Source: Paragonimus skrjabini miyazakii
Taxonomy: Eukaryota; Platyhelminthes; Trematoda; Plagiorchiida; Troglotrematidae
Assembly: GCA_014338405.1 (NCBI GenBank)
Contig: JTDE01000166.1
Coordinates: 107,900-171,899 of the forward strand
Length of the DNA stretch: 64,000 nucleotides
Direction: 5' to 3'
Below are positions 23,840-34,611 of the stretch, one piece after another (the stretch's first letter is position 1; each line of letters begins with the position of its first letter). The translations under genes were made by a program, and so were the position numbers. A model generated the notes under the pieces. That model was given only the letters and a program-made list of their open reading frames with translations, was not told the DNA's origin and did no database searches.

Positions 23840-25754
23840 CTTATATCTTCTGTCGTTATTGGTGAATGTTTCTTGCTCTGACCCCATTATTTACCTCCTC
23901 TTTGATGCATGTTTTTTTCGTTCGACCAAGTTAATATTGGAATTCAAAGTGGAGAGGTTAATTATTCTGTAACATTAGATTAACACTACAAGGCCAGAAG
24001 ATGGCTCCATTCAAAGATAGACTAGGGTACAACAACCTGCTTTCTGAACTTGTGTGGATGTGAACGAGTATGTTATGTGAGGAAAAGATTTGCTACTCTA
24101 CATTTTTACTCTCACTTCCACAAGTTGCACAATTTGATGACTCAACTGCCACCCTAATGGTTCTCTACCATACTGAGACAACTGCTAACAGCAACTGACA
24201 ACATTAGTCAGTAGTTTCGGAGTTATGCATCAACGTGCAAAACTGAATCGATCTCACTTTATAGTTTGTTCCAATGTCTATTTTATATTCTAGAAAATTT
24301 ATTACATCTAGGGTGTCATGAAGTGAGCAATTATAAGAAGTCTGTATTACTAATGAACAGTTTGGCCTATTTATTGATTTACTTGAGATCCCATTGTGAA
24401 ACATCAGGGCTTCAGCTGGATTCGAACCAGTGACAAAACAGTGTGCTCAAACGCAACAGGCGCTCTACCAGTTGATCTGAGAAGCCACGCCAGGAGTTCA
24501 AAAATTCTACATTTGGACTCATTAGTACTACAGTTTCTGTGGTGTTGGTGGACTTCAGCGTGAACTGTTCAAGATATCCTGTCGGAACTGTTGATCCCTT
24601 GGATCATTTGGTTAATTCCATATGAGACAGTGGGACGATTTTATCAATGAACTACTTTACTCTTGATCACAGTATTCTGAGGTTAGGATTGACGAACATT
24701 CTGCCTGATTCTGAACCAGAATTCTCACAGAGAGAACCTCAAGTTTCAAACTGTAAATCACCCTTCCACACACACACATATACGCATGTATGTAGAACAT
24801 GGTCTGAGTGAAGCAATATGTTGTTGTCGTTGGCCACAGTGTCAGTTGTTCACGTCTTTTTCAATGCATGTTAGTCATCCTTTCAGGAAGCAGTGTACGA
24901 TTTTTACCGTGTAGCGTATTTCGTATATCTGGTTTATGTTACCCAAAAAATACCATCTGTCTGTGATTACCTACTTAATGCAAGAGTATGCCAGTATGAT
25001 TAACATGTACCATCAAGATTGAGATGGACGATTAGGTGCTTTGAAATCATAACAGCCAACAGAATAGTTTTTGCTAGTTTTCGACTCTGAGTAACAACGT
25101 TTTCATTTTGAAAGATGCATGTCTGTCACTTGTTGACGTATCCTGTTCACACAGTTTCCACCTTTGTCCGACTTGGGGAGAAATCTCACAAATCGATCTG
25201 ATGCTTTAGAGGGTTGAACGTGTTTTTTCCTCTGGAACAACCACATTTGATCCACACCGTAAGTGTAACAAAAGTACACTGTAACAGTCAAAACAGAAAC
25301 ACAACCACAACAATTGGTATCCTTCTCTCTGAATGAGGGGAAGCTCAGGCTTCAGTGACCGCATAGTGGATGATCGAGAGAAAGTGACTTACATAAAACC
25401 ATGAGGGTTCCATTGGCTTGTTCTTCAGTCTAGTCCTGGCACACGAAGGGCGCAGTATAGAGGGTCAGTTGAATGCACCATGAGGGTCAATGATACAAAA
25501 ATCAGATTTCGACAGCGATATTCAAGATCATCTTAATGTCTTACCGTGCATGTTTTCAGATAATGATTGGGGGTCATTGCAAAAAAAGAGGTGATATTAA
25601 GTAACGTTCGAGAGATTTCTAATGAACATATTCACCAATACTTCTTGCGTAGAAGAGAGTTAAACTCGTTTGATCCAGAGCACATATGATGCCTTCATGC
25701 TTTTGATCGCTGAACCTATGTCAAGAACTATCAAAGAGTCATTTCTGAATACCT
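23840..25754. other. unassigned sequence apart from a tRNA-like element
   Basis: No gene recognised besides the tRNA-like segment at 24407-24486. A minus frame at 25103-25291 contains PKSDKGGNCV, which faintly recalls the PLE 'DKGG-V' block before the RT, but nothing around it supports that. A CACACACA-rich spot lies near 24768. Confidence 0.35.
24407..24486 (-). tRNA. tRNA-like sequence (tRNA pseudogene or SINE head)
   Basis: On the minus strand the segment runs GGCTTCT...TGAAGCCC. The ends pair as an acceptor arm (six of seven pairs). An A-box-like AACTGGTAGAGCG and a canonical B box GGTTCGAATCC are present, the latter flanked by a CTGG/CCAG T-stem. The D stem (GATC/GAGC) has a mismatch, and I could not fold a clean five-pair anticodon stem. 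It is therefore likely a decayed tRNA gene or the head of a tRNA-derived SINE. It is not the tRNA-like part of the hammerhead SINE family, whose sequence differs. Confidence 0.4.
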
Positions 25755-26041
25755 TGCGAACAGTAGAAGCACTAGACACGAATTGCGCTCTCATTAGAGC
25801 TCGTCAGTATTGCATATCCTCGCCACTGCCGGGACTTGAACCACAGACACGCTGTTCGTGAGGCAACCGTGTTTACCACTGCGCCATTGACCTCACGTTA
25901 AACAACAAGACCGAATAATCATATGTGAACGCTCAACCACTTTCGCGCGTGAGTAATGATCAGGTTGCCCGATCGTCTCGAAATGGAGACACAGTTACTG
26001 TCTATTAACTCCAATCGATAACCCCGCGATTAGGACTTCCT
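25755..26041 (-). mobile_element. hammerhead SINE-like repeat, minus copy of a head-to-head pair
   Basis: Read on the minus strand, the order is the 5' edge AGGAAGTCCTAATCGCGGGG (26022-26041), the 5' region, box A TGGCGCAGTGGT (25875-25886), box B GGTTCAAGTCC (25832-25842), then a hammerhead-derived segment (25770-25812). The 3' tail seen in other copies is lost or unrecognisable below about 25760. Boxes A and B are close to RNA polymerase III consensus, so the family is tRNA-derived. The copy points away from the plus-strand copy that starts 56 bp to the right. Confidence 0.85.
25770..25812 (-). ncRNA. hammerhead ribozyme, mutated copy
   Basis: The minus strand gives CTGACGA and a perfect stem II GCTCTAATGAGAGC. 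However, the invariant GAAA is GCAA, and stem I (CAATA with TAGTG) has one mismatch. Stem III is also altered. The catalytic core is broken at an invariant adenine, so it should be inactive. Confidence 0.75.
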
Positions 26042-26096
26042 AGACAGGTCGAAATCTCCGATCTCATTAAACCTATCAGGTGATATTTTAGATTAC

Positions 26097-26330
26097 TGGC
26101 GAAGTGGTAAACACGGTTGCCTCATGAACAGGGTGGCCGTGGTTCAAGTCCCGGCAGTGGCGAGGATATGCACTACTGACGAGCTCTAATGAGAGCGAAA
26201 CTCGAGTCTAGTGGTTCTTTTCGAAAGGGGCCGACTGGAAAGTCTATGGGAATGCGACAGCTGCGATCAATTGTTGGTGATGTTCAGTCTATATGAAAAC
26301 CAGAATTCCTTACTACCCATCAGTTATCAA
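26097..26330 (+). mobile_element. hammerhead SINE-like repeat, best-preserved tRNA-to-tail copy
   Basis: The order is box A TGGCGAAGTGGT (26097-26108), box B GGTTCAAGTCC (26141-26151), GGCGAGGATATG, hammerhead (26171-26213), then the tail GGGGCCGACTGGAAAGTC, GCGACAGCTGCGATCAA and a TACTACCCATCAG end near 26328. The layout of a Pol III-type tRNA-like head followed directly by a hammerhead is the plan of schistosome SM-alpha repeats (established knowledge). The segment 5' of box A present in other copies is missing or very short here. Confidence 0.88.
26171..26213 (+). ncRNA. type I hammerhead ribozyme, apparently intact core
   Basis: Stem I is CACTA (26171-26175) with TAGTG (26209-26213), five pairs. 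The core CTGACGA is at 26176-26182. Stem II is GCTCT/AGAGC with loop AATG (26183-26196). GAA is at 26197-26199. Stem III is AC/GT closed by the palindromic loop TCGA (26200-26207), and the cleavage base C is at 26208 after a U, giving the UH cleavage rule. All invariant core positions are satisfied. Very short stem III with a self-complementary loop is known to favour cleavage as a dimer. Cleavage would separate the tRNA-like head from the TAGTG-tail part. Confidence 0.88.
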
Positions 26331-28489
26331 ATAATCATTCTGAATACCCTGAATTCTGTAGAGTGCCAGGGGATTGTATGGAAGGGGCTAGTTCATCGAG
26401 CCCGTTATGAACAGAATGTTTCGAATTCCGATATTCCTAGGAAGCACATCACAAAGTCAGCTTTTGTAGTCAAAAAACACCTTCGCTTTGTTAATAACGT
26501 CAGTAGGACGTATTTACAGATTGAAACGATTACAAGCAATACACACGTGAACGACAAACCAGAATCTAACACAAAAATACAGCACATGAGAAAGAAAACA
26601 AAACTCTGATTTAACCATGTGAAGACAGTAGAAAACAGCTGGCGATTATCAGGAAGGCAGTCGTATATGCTACCCACGAAAGGGTAGAGGCACTTCTGTG
26701 AAGCAATGTACTATGTATATTTATATATGTGTATGATATAACTGTATTTTTAACATAGTCTGGACTGTCGACTTATGTAACAAAGAATTCAGTGTGCATG
26801 AGAATTTGAATGAGTTGAAGTTGCTATTTGAATTATGATCGACAGTATCGCTCTCTTTCAGTTTTTCAGCTCGTAGTCACAGTTTTTGGAATAACAGTGC
26901 CTTAGCTACGGAAGACTGCAGTCATCTTTAATAAAATAACAAAAACTTGTACACATATTCATACCTGGACCACTATAGTTGAACAGCTCCCCATCCATGA
27001 TCTTCAAGTAGATTAGTTGTGACTCGGTATGGTTGACCATAGTTATCCGAAAGTAAGTGGCCCTATCTTTACAAACCTCGCCCTCAGCATACCGTGTTAT
27101 CTATCGATTAATCATTCAAATTTGAAATGAACCTCCAAAATATCAGTTAGGTGAATACTGATTAGGCCCTACTGATCTCAGTCGTTTTATACGTAAATGA
27201 AATTTCACCGATCCCTTGAAATGTAACTACCAGAATGATTACTTTTGTTGAAAGAATTGTATGAGTTTTGTGTTATAACGTGTGAGTATATGTGATCTAG
27301 TGTTGTTTCACCCAGCCGCTTCGGTATGAGTATCAATGATAAGACTGTAGAAATTCGAGTCTAGCACAAGACGTTGGTGATGTACAACATAAATTGTGTT
27401 TATATGACAGCCAATTTAGTAATACTTCTATAAATAGCAACCAATAAGCTTCCAAAGTTGTAAGTAGTGAGGCCAATCAGTTGTCGATGGATTGAACTGT
27501 GGTAGATTTGGTTAACCTCCCACTGCCAACCTGACAGTCTAATTCAGATGATGCCGCAGTGTAGCATTCCCACCTCGAAACTGAGACCCACATCCTTACA
27601 ATGACCACTTTCAATATCTTAAGTGTGAACGGAGTCTTTAAGCCATCGCAAACTGTACCTCATGAGCAGAGAAAGCTCTAAAATAGACAGTAGTTCAAAT
27701 CAGGCTAAAACCCAGATTTTTAACAATTGCGTTTCTTCTAGATTGCTAACCTGCCAAAATATTTAGGGGCAAAATCGTGTCTGTTCAATCAATTACTGGA
27801 CTACAATGCAGAAATGTTCTCATAAACCAAGGTCGATTGAGGGTAACGTATGTAGCTTAATAAATCCTCTATGACAGATTTACGACATCAAACGTCTGTC
27901 AAGGTTGAATAGGCCTGGTAATGGTGAATTCAGTGTAGAGCTTTGCACAGATATTCGTCAACCATAAGCAATTTTCAAGCACACAATGATTTTCAGATTT
28001 TAAACACAAAATTCTCACGGTATTAGCATGTCAAAACCTACATGTGTGCCTACACGTGTAAGTAGATGATGGAAGTTTTACCGGTGAAGACAGGTTGTAA
28101 TTGTGGATCGACGAGTCATTGGTTCATCAATTGATCGATGCTATCTATTTTGGATGTGTACACAAAATGCCGTAAAGGCTTGCGTGTATTTACCGACAAC
28201 GGGGTAGTACCGTTCACACAATCGTCAACTGACAAAGTTCGTTAAAGTCTGAGTGTTCAGTTTATTGTTTATACGGTGTGAATGAAGATGAACTGAGATA
28301 TTTATGATTGCATTCACTTACACTTATCTATTCGTCAATTCGAACCTACACACATACCAACTCCACTCAGAGTGCATGCTTCCCACGATCAGGGTATTTA
28401 CTTGGTTAACAAATTGACCATTTCAGGTTGAACCTCACTCAAAGTATCTCTTAGTGTTTGCATTCAAATGAACATTCCAGCTAGCTTAT
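26331..28489. other. unassigned sequence
   Basis: No gene recognised. The tail end of the 132-codon frame 26211-26609 runs through the SINE copy into this region and is not credible as coding. AT-rich with no repeats seen. Confidence 0.4.
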
Positions 28490-28555
28490 TCTCAAAAGAG
28501 ACTAGCTGGAAAGTCCAACTGAATGCAAGGACTGCGTGCTAATTTGAGTGTTATA
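28490..28555 (+). mobile_element. tail fragment of the hammerhead SINE-like repeat
   Basis: TCTCAAAAGAGACTAGCTGG followed by AAAGTCCAACTGAATGCAAG and a GACTGCGTGCTAATT stretch aligns with the family tail (CGAAAGGGGCCGACTGG, AAAGTCTATGGGAATGCGAC, AGCTGCGATCAATT). It is old and runs straight into a (TA)n stretch. Confidence 0.55.
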
Positions 28556-28568
28556 TATATATATATAT
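28552..28568. repeat. short (TA)n run
   Basis: Seventeen bases of alternating TA between two SINE-derived pieces. Confidence 0.9.
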
Positions 28569-28584
28569 TTGTATTAGGCAAGAC

Positions 28585-28645
28585 TGAACACCCAACCACA
28601 TTCGCTTGTCAATAATGGTCAGGTTGCCAGGTTGCTTAGATTAAA
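28585..28645 (-). mobile_element. 5' segment of the hammerhead SINE-like repeat
   Basis: AACACCCAACCACATTCGCT followed by TGTCAATAATGGTCAGGTTGC matches the family's 5' segment, as in AACGCTCAACCACTTTCGCG at 25927-25946 and GTAATGATCAGGTTGCCCG just after it. It forms the left part of the hairpin described next. Confidence 0.6.
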
Positions 28646-28714
28646 CCCTTGAACGACGCTTATCTTCACGTCGTTCTAGGCTTTAATCTAAGCAACCTGG
28701 CAACCTGACCATTA
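28613..28714. repeat. near-perfect 102-bp hairpin (fold-back)
   Basis: 28613-28645 is perfectly complementary to 28682-28714 (33 of 33 pairs). The pairing continues inward with only two mismatches through CGTCGTTC with GAACGACG to a 10-base loop (28659-28668). The arm sequence derives from the 5' part of the SINE-like repeat, so it probably arose by a fold-back duplication inside a SINE. RNA from either strand would make a long dsRNA hairpin. Confidence 0.93.
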
Positions 28715-29244
28715 ACATTTCGGTATTAACCAGAACGGAACCAAGTAAACCATTTCGTGGCCTTTCGAGATAATAATATAAACGGTCTACAGTAGGTATA
28801 CCGCGGTCTCTTTAACCGGATGTACGTCATTCCCGTTAGTGGCTTGCCTAGGGGGTGTTTGACCGAAAGAGTGGACGATGTACAATGTAATCTTCATACG
28901 GTGACCACTATTCACAAGTTGGAAGAGTGACCCTACCATGGAAGTAATCGCCGTGAATAGATACGACGAACGAAAACAAGGTGTATACGCCAATTCGTCT
29001 TTAAAAAAGCCAAACGGAACACAATTTTGATTGTAATCTCTGTAGAAACTGTTTGACGTGAGTTATCACATAGTTTCGTATGTATTTTGTTTTCTTGACC
29101 GTTCTTGTAAGCCCGCTGCAGATCGTAACGGAAGCTGAGTATTTTCAGAAGTAATTCTGGATTATGTTTCGAAGCATGCGATTGAATCCGAGCAGTGGTC
29201 TTCACGTATTAGACACGTTTTGTTCGCATATACTGCAACGTCTG
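28715..29244. other. unassigned sequence
   Basis: Frames 28787-28993 and 28933-29205 (minus) overlap each other and have no recognisable domain. Nothing else seen. Confidence 0.35.
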
Positions 29245-29812
29245 CTTTTCTTATGGATTATGAGGTTTTACATGCTTGCCCAATTAGCTACCTCACTAGT
29301 TGGTAATGTAGAATACACAGTAGATCCAACGAGTAGTAAATATTCTATAACTAACTCTATCTGTTCAGGTGACCACCGACTTCACAGCCCGAACAACCGA
29401 TGTGTATAGCTGGGGGATGAAAACAGGTTTTTGTGGTTTCAGTGGAGTTCCGTGTGAACGGAACAGTTGTCGAGCAAACTTTGCATCTTACTGTTTTCAA
29501 GTATTGTCATATTATTCATTACCTGCTACCAAAGGAAAGGTTTGCTTGTCATTTATGCACATAGATTTTAAGTTGAGAGACTTCTCTATTTGATGCATCT
29601 CGTCCATTTGTTTCTATCTATTGTCAGCGACGTCCGTTTCCCGCGTTCTAGATTGCATTCTGACAGAACTTTGATTGGGCAGTGATTCGTTGAATTTGCG
29701 GATGCAGTTTTGACTTCTTCGACAAGTTTGTGTGGTTGTAAATCTAGAGGATTATGAAATCTAGTTATCGTATGCGGAACGCTTGCTGTGTCATAACTCA
29801 GGTGACAGTTTG
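29245..29812 (-). repeat. dispersed repeat R2, copy 2
   Basis: Reverse-complement match to 17205-17770 (see landmarks there). The two copies face each other across about 11.5 kb. Overlapping plus-strand frames here (29164-29409, 29369-29593) are not preserved in copy 1. Confidence 0.85.
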
Positions 29813-30717
29813 GTAACCGTTAAATGATGAAGTAGACGTTAACTGGACATGCTTTTGTTTTCAGTATTCACAGTCCAATCACAAAGTCCATTACTCGGTT
29901 TCTGTTAATTGCATCTTGTTTTGAAAATTTCTCGTATCCCCCGGACACCAGAACTTCATTACTGGATAACTTCATTTTTAAGGAATTGTTGTTCATAATA
30001 AGTGTTATACTAATTTTTTTACGGCCGTAAATCGATCTTGATGGCTGTGTGTGTGTGTGTGAAGTGGAACAAATCACTTCCGTTCTTTCTCGTCTCCCAC
30101 ATACAGTCTTCACACACTGTCTTCCGTTTTAAAATAGTGTAGATTCGCAATACAGATGGTTTGTGGTGTAGCCCATCAGGGTCAATCCAGATTGGCTCAC
30201 TGAAAATCATGTGGTTAACAATACCATAGCAAATCATTTCAAAAACTTACAGTTATTGCTGATATTGGCAAAACGTATACTGACGAGGAACAGTTGAAAA
30301 AGCTGATTCTGTTTTATCTCGACAACCGGCTGTGATTGGTGATCATCGCGAAATAGTATTAAACTTATTACAACTAATCATTAAAGAGGTGGTCTGTGTT
30401 AGAAGACAGTCACTTGTGAGAGGGTTCGCTATGAGAGGGTTAATTTGGTCTTTCTTTCAGGATTGTATGGTTGACCAGGCTATGGAACGAAGATGGATTA
30501 TGACCGGAACGCTTGACTGGCGCGGATATTTTGCATACGGACATTGCCTCTAGGATTATCGTAGTGAAATAATGTTTGACATCTGACAATAAGTTGGACA
30601 GAAACCAAGATAGGTATACGCTAAACGTCGCCCATAACTGATTGCAGATTTCACATTTTCATGGATATTTCAATCAATTTCTTCCTGAAAGACTCACTGG
30701 ATTTAAGTTTGCCTACT
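29813..30717. other. unassigned sequence with a short (GT)n
   Basis: A GT run occupies 30046-30061. Frames at 29868-30113 and 30019-30237 (minus) and 30332-30553 (plus) carry no known motif. Confidence 0.35.
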
Positions 30718-30830
30718 GGTAAAGCTCGTCAATGATGCATATGTACTTGCCACTACTGGGACTGGAACTCCGGCCACGCATTCATGAAGCAGCCTTGTTG
30801 GCCACTGTACTAGCATTCAGCTGAGTTATT
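30718..30830 (-). mobile_element. degenerate fragment of the hammerhead SINE-like repeat
   Basis: The segment AAAGCTCGTCAATGATGCAT, then GCCACTACTGGGACTGGAAC and CATTCATGAAGCAGCCTTG aligns with the family's minus-strand order GAGCTCGTCAGTA, GCCACTGCCGGGACTTGAAC, CGTGAGGCAACCGTG. The B box is mutated and the hammerhead half-lost. Confidence 0.55.
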
Positions 30831-31704
30831 CTGTGAGTAATGCTCCGACTATCCAATTGCCTCCATTAAAGACACACAAAAGTTATGTGGCGAAGATATT
30901 TACTAATGAGGAGCTACATCAAGAAATGAACTGGAGCTCAGTGCATCCTTTTGGAAAGAGTCATAACAATGTACACAGTTGTGAGTTAGATTCAACTTAT
31001 ATAAACCAAAACCCCCTACTACCTACCAGTAAAAATAAGAGTGTGTTTGAGACTCTTTTTACTCATATCTTCAATCGAAACATACAAAAATAAACACGTT
31101 TTCCACTATAACTGCATTTTGGCTATGAACGCTTTTATTGTTTTAGTTCATTATGTATGTTGCGAAATCACGTTAAGTTAGCAATTCAAGCATAAATAAA
31201 CCACATTTACTTGAGTGCATTGATCAAGTGAGATCGATTGTTCAGGACTATGTAGAACGAAGACAGTTCTCTTTTTCGATCTGAATACAGAGGTGGTTTT
31301 CTAAACTACTAACACGGCTTATGGTGAAGCAAAATGTTAGCGGTTTGCCTTGGGCGTGTAATGACATAAACCAATCTGTATCCGAGTAAGTAGTTTCAAA
31401 CGCACAGCTTAAAGTCAATCATTAATGCACTAAACGTTGCGTGTTATTTCAAAGAAAATAGACGGCGGAAAGTCATTGAGGTGTAGTCATCATTTGAAAG
31501 CATACATCAACATTTCCTAATCAGGAGAACAACCCGTCAAATGGTTCATTATATTTGAATAGAATAGTTAGAATACACAAACAACGGTAGTGATTCATTT
31601 TGCACCCTCTTGTCAGTCGTAAACTTGTGACTAGCATGAAAACAAGACCTAGATAAAACGGTCGAAAGCACAAGTGTAGATGGATCGTAAGAGATACTCA
31701 CGGT
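30831..31704. other. unassigned sequence
   Basis: An 86-codon plus frame (30833-31093) has no recognisable domain. Otherwise AT-rich with no signal. Confidence 0.35.
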
Positions 31705-31800
31705 CATTCGTTGAGTTTGCGAACGCAGCTGTACCTTCTTCAGCGAGTTTATGTGGGACTGGATCCAGAGGATTATGAAATCTAGTCATCATATGCTCAC
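31705..31800 (-). repeat. dispersed repeat R2, partial copy 3
   Basis: GTCATTCGTTGAGTTTGCG followed by AACGCAGCTGTACCTTCTTC and AGAGGATTATGAAATCTAGT aligns in the same orientation with 29680-29780 of copy 2. It ends at CATATG near 31797. It lies next to the 3' truncation point of PLE remnant C. Confidence 0.65.
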
Positions 31801-31984
31801 GACTAAACAAACAAAGAGTGATATACACTCGTATTTTGCGGATAGAACCTGCTACCGACGGCCGATCAGCAGTACTTCAACATACTTGAAAATGTGTGAA
31901 AATTCGTTGACCTTAAAAGAAGATGAAACCGCATTTTGTCCTCGTTGAGTGTTACTCATGAGCAAGTGAGTTAATGTGACTTTC

Positions 31985-33520
31985 AACTAATTCTGCTTCT
32001 CTTTTGTCTTGATCCTTAGCGTTCTTTCTGCGGAGATACAGCGACTGATAGAAAACACAAAACTTTACTTTTTGACCGTGAATAGAGGTAACCTAGTCGT
32101 TTATGAGAGCAGGACAGGTTTTGCAGCCATGTATACATGTTTCAGTGCAATACTGATCATCTCTCCAAAGATGTTCAGCAAACTCTCACCTATGAGGGGA
32201 AATTGATGTAGATACTTCCACAGTTGAATTTTTCACAGAAGTTAGTCTACCCTACTTCTGGATACAACGTTCCGAAAAATTGTTAGCAAGAAACGCTTCC
32301 TTCAACACAGTTTGTTCAGCTTTTACTTTATCGTGGGATCATATTTTTGATGTCCTGTAAAACAGTGTACGTACTAGTGACTTTTTAGGTGGAACAGTAA
32401 AAAAAACTCATGAAGTTCATATATTGTCCCGTGCATGTTAGCTTACGTTACACTGAACGTTAAATAGATCCGTCTGAACGGCATGTAAGCATGATGTTTA
32501 AGAAGAGTAAACTGTTCTCACCTTCGTACCCGATCGTTATTGAGAAACATGGATGGACTGAGTTGAAAGCTTGGATTGTTTTGTCTAATTTTTTCTGTTT
32601 TGTCCAATCAAGAACATATAGTCGACATACTGTTTGTTTAGCTTCAGTTTGTTTATGACTGGAAATGTTGACTGTTCACCTTTGACCATGAACACATCAA
32701 CTTAAACAGGTCCCAGAGGGATCCCTATGACCATGCTGTCTATCAACTGAAATCCCTTACACACACAAAAACTTTCATAGTTTCGATGTAGTGTCAAATA
32801 AAAAGAAACGTTTCGAACAGTCAACAGGGACAAAAAGGTGAAAGGAGTTGGATAAAATGAAGTCACATATAAAATCTATCGTTTCGCTTAGTGGTACGTT
32901 TGTAAATAAATAATTAACATCAGCAGAACACATCGTGTTTGTGACAATATTTTATTATAGACATCTGATTCACCTAGTGTTAAACAAGAGTAATGTTTTT
33001 GATAATGTATGGGTTTAAGTGAGTCCAAGCTGAGCGTCACAAAGGGGTGATTATAATTTTTGCATTCAGGCAAACTTTCTGAGCAATCCAATCGAAACTA
33101 CAGTATTAGGTTCAACTTCTACTTTTGTTATCGCTCGTCTAGGCCGCTTAACCTTGTCAACACCAACATTTGAACGTTAAGATACTCTATCATGAGGAAA
33201 CCATGTCATTTATCTCAATCAGAGAGTAACCGAATTAACAACCCAAAGTTCACAATCCTATCCGTTTTTGAGTAGAAACCTTGATAACAAACATTTCCGG
33301 GAAGAAATACAATATCTGGTTTGTTAAGTCTAACCGAGGATAAGCCGTGAAAAGGACCAAACTTGAGTCTACTGCTTATTTTTGAAGACGGTTGGTTGAA
33401 ATGCAATCCTGATAACAAAAACCTCAACCGGCTGCGAATAGTGTTCAGTCTACGTATGGCACTGGAGATATTGTAAAACTGGGTTATCGTTCCACTAGTT
33501 TCGAATGAACACATTTATCT
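31985..33520 (-). pseudogene. Penelope-like element remnant C: RT domain with linker, endonuclease missing
   Basis: On the minus strand, from high to low coordinates, the order is as follows. An N-terminal stretch (KPDIVFLPGN..., about 33300) perhaps corresponds to the pre-RT 'DKG' region. LFTNVPLSETIDFICDFI (about 32855-32925) is the RT block following the first catalytic Asp, here ADVNYLF. IGIPLGPV (about 32703-32730) matches motif B. KQYVDYMFLI (about 32604-32632) has YVDY in place of YVDD. FNSVHP (about 32550) and FLNIML follow. The thumb is KKSLVRTLFYRTSKI (about 32340-32388) then AFLANNFSERCI. Linker-like sequence runs down to about 31990. The order matches PLE RTs end to end. Several stops and at least three frameshifts, plus the lost aspartate, make it a pseudogene. 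No GIY-YIG domain follows; the element is cut off near 31985. Confidence 0.85.
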
Positions 33521-34611
33521 CCTAAATGGTCTGAGTATACTTACGTGTAGTCGCTTGCGACCGTTCCGTTCGATTTATCGGTTAGGATTTCATACTGCGA
33601 TAAGCTATCGGTTAATCCGGTAGTGATAACTCCGTAGTAGACGAATTGATTGAGTTAGTTTACAATGTCTGGTCGCGAGAGTGGAGTGGGTTGTACATCC
33701 AAAAGTGAAGCCTAAGTATGCAATTCATGTATGTGTTTGTTGAACGGCAGGACCAAAAATACATCACCTTGCACGCCTCCGGTCTTACTCGTTGGTCATG
33801 TTAGTCATGTAGAAGTTCGTGACCTTGGAATCCTTAACGTCTGCACCAAGCTACAGTACTGACTTTATCCCGCTGCTTCTATCTATCGTATGTGGAGTTT
33901 TCAGCCCACAGATCTCAATCAACAATCTACGGCTATCGACCAGAGTCACCTGACAACGGGGTAGATGAAACCAGCTGCTTGCACCAACAGAAGCAACAGT
34001 CCAACTGTTAGTGGTTTCCCAAGGTTACCTCTCTTCGAGAGGTCATTTAAAGGAATCGTAATAGCTGGATAGAATCTACGGACAAATCTCTAAGTGAGTT
34101 TTTTGAGCACTGCATATTTCTCACTTCAATCATCAACGATACAAAATATATGATTTTTCCACAGTCTTTGAACCATGGACACTTAACTCTTTTCAACATA
34201 CCAATCGCTCCCTCTTAACGAAATTAGTAGATGGATACGTATCACACTTTTACAGTCCTGGTTGTGTATGCCTTAGTGGTATGTGAACATATCCGCCATC
34301 AATTAGTACTGTTGGACCTAAGTCGTCATAATAGTACACTCACTTTTGAAACAAGGTTATCTCCGAATAAGCTTGAAACACGCAACAATCGTCATGCAAG
34401 ATAAATGCTTCGGCACTGTTTCGTTCGCTTTTTTCAGTTGCTTACGCGAAATGACATAATATTTGAGTGTAGGAGCCTACAGGCAAAATTTCCGAAGTGT
34501 TCAATCATCATTCGGTCACGTGATCAAAATTAATGATACTAGACATGAATGTAGATGCAAGGTAGAAACAAAAAAGAAGAATAAAGAAATAAGAGTAGAA
34601 AGAAATCTCAG
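33521..34611. other. unassigned sequence
   Basis: No gene recognised. The 70-codon plus frame 34463-34675 has a lysine-rich stretch but no domain, and it overlaps the end of PLE remnant D on the other strand. Confidence 0.35.

Noticed and set aside
25103..25291. Possible PLE pre-RT 'DKGG' motif (PKSDKGGNCV)
   Set aside because: Only four or five residues match and no RT block follows in any frame.
30275..30310. CTGACGAG followed by GAAAAA, resembling a hammerhead core
   Set aside because: No stem II can form between them and stem I/III partners are absent.
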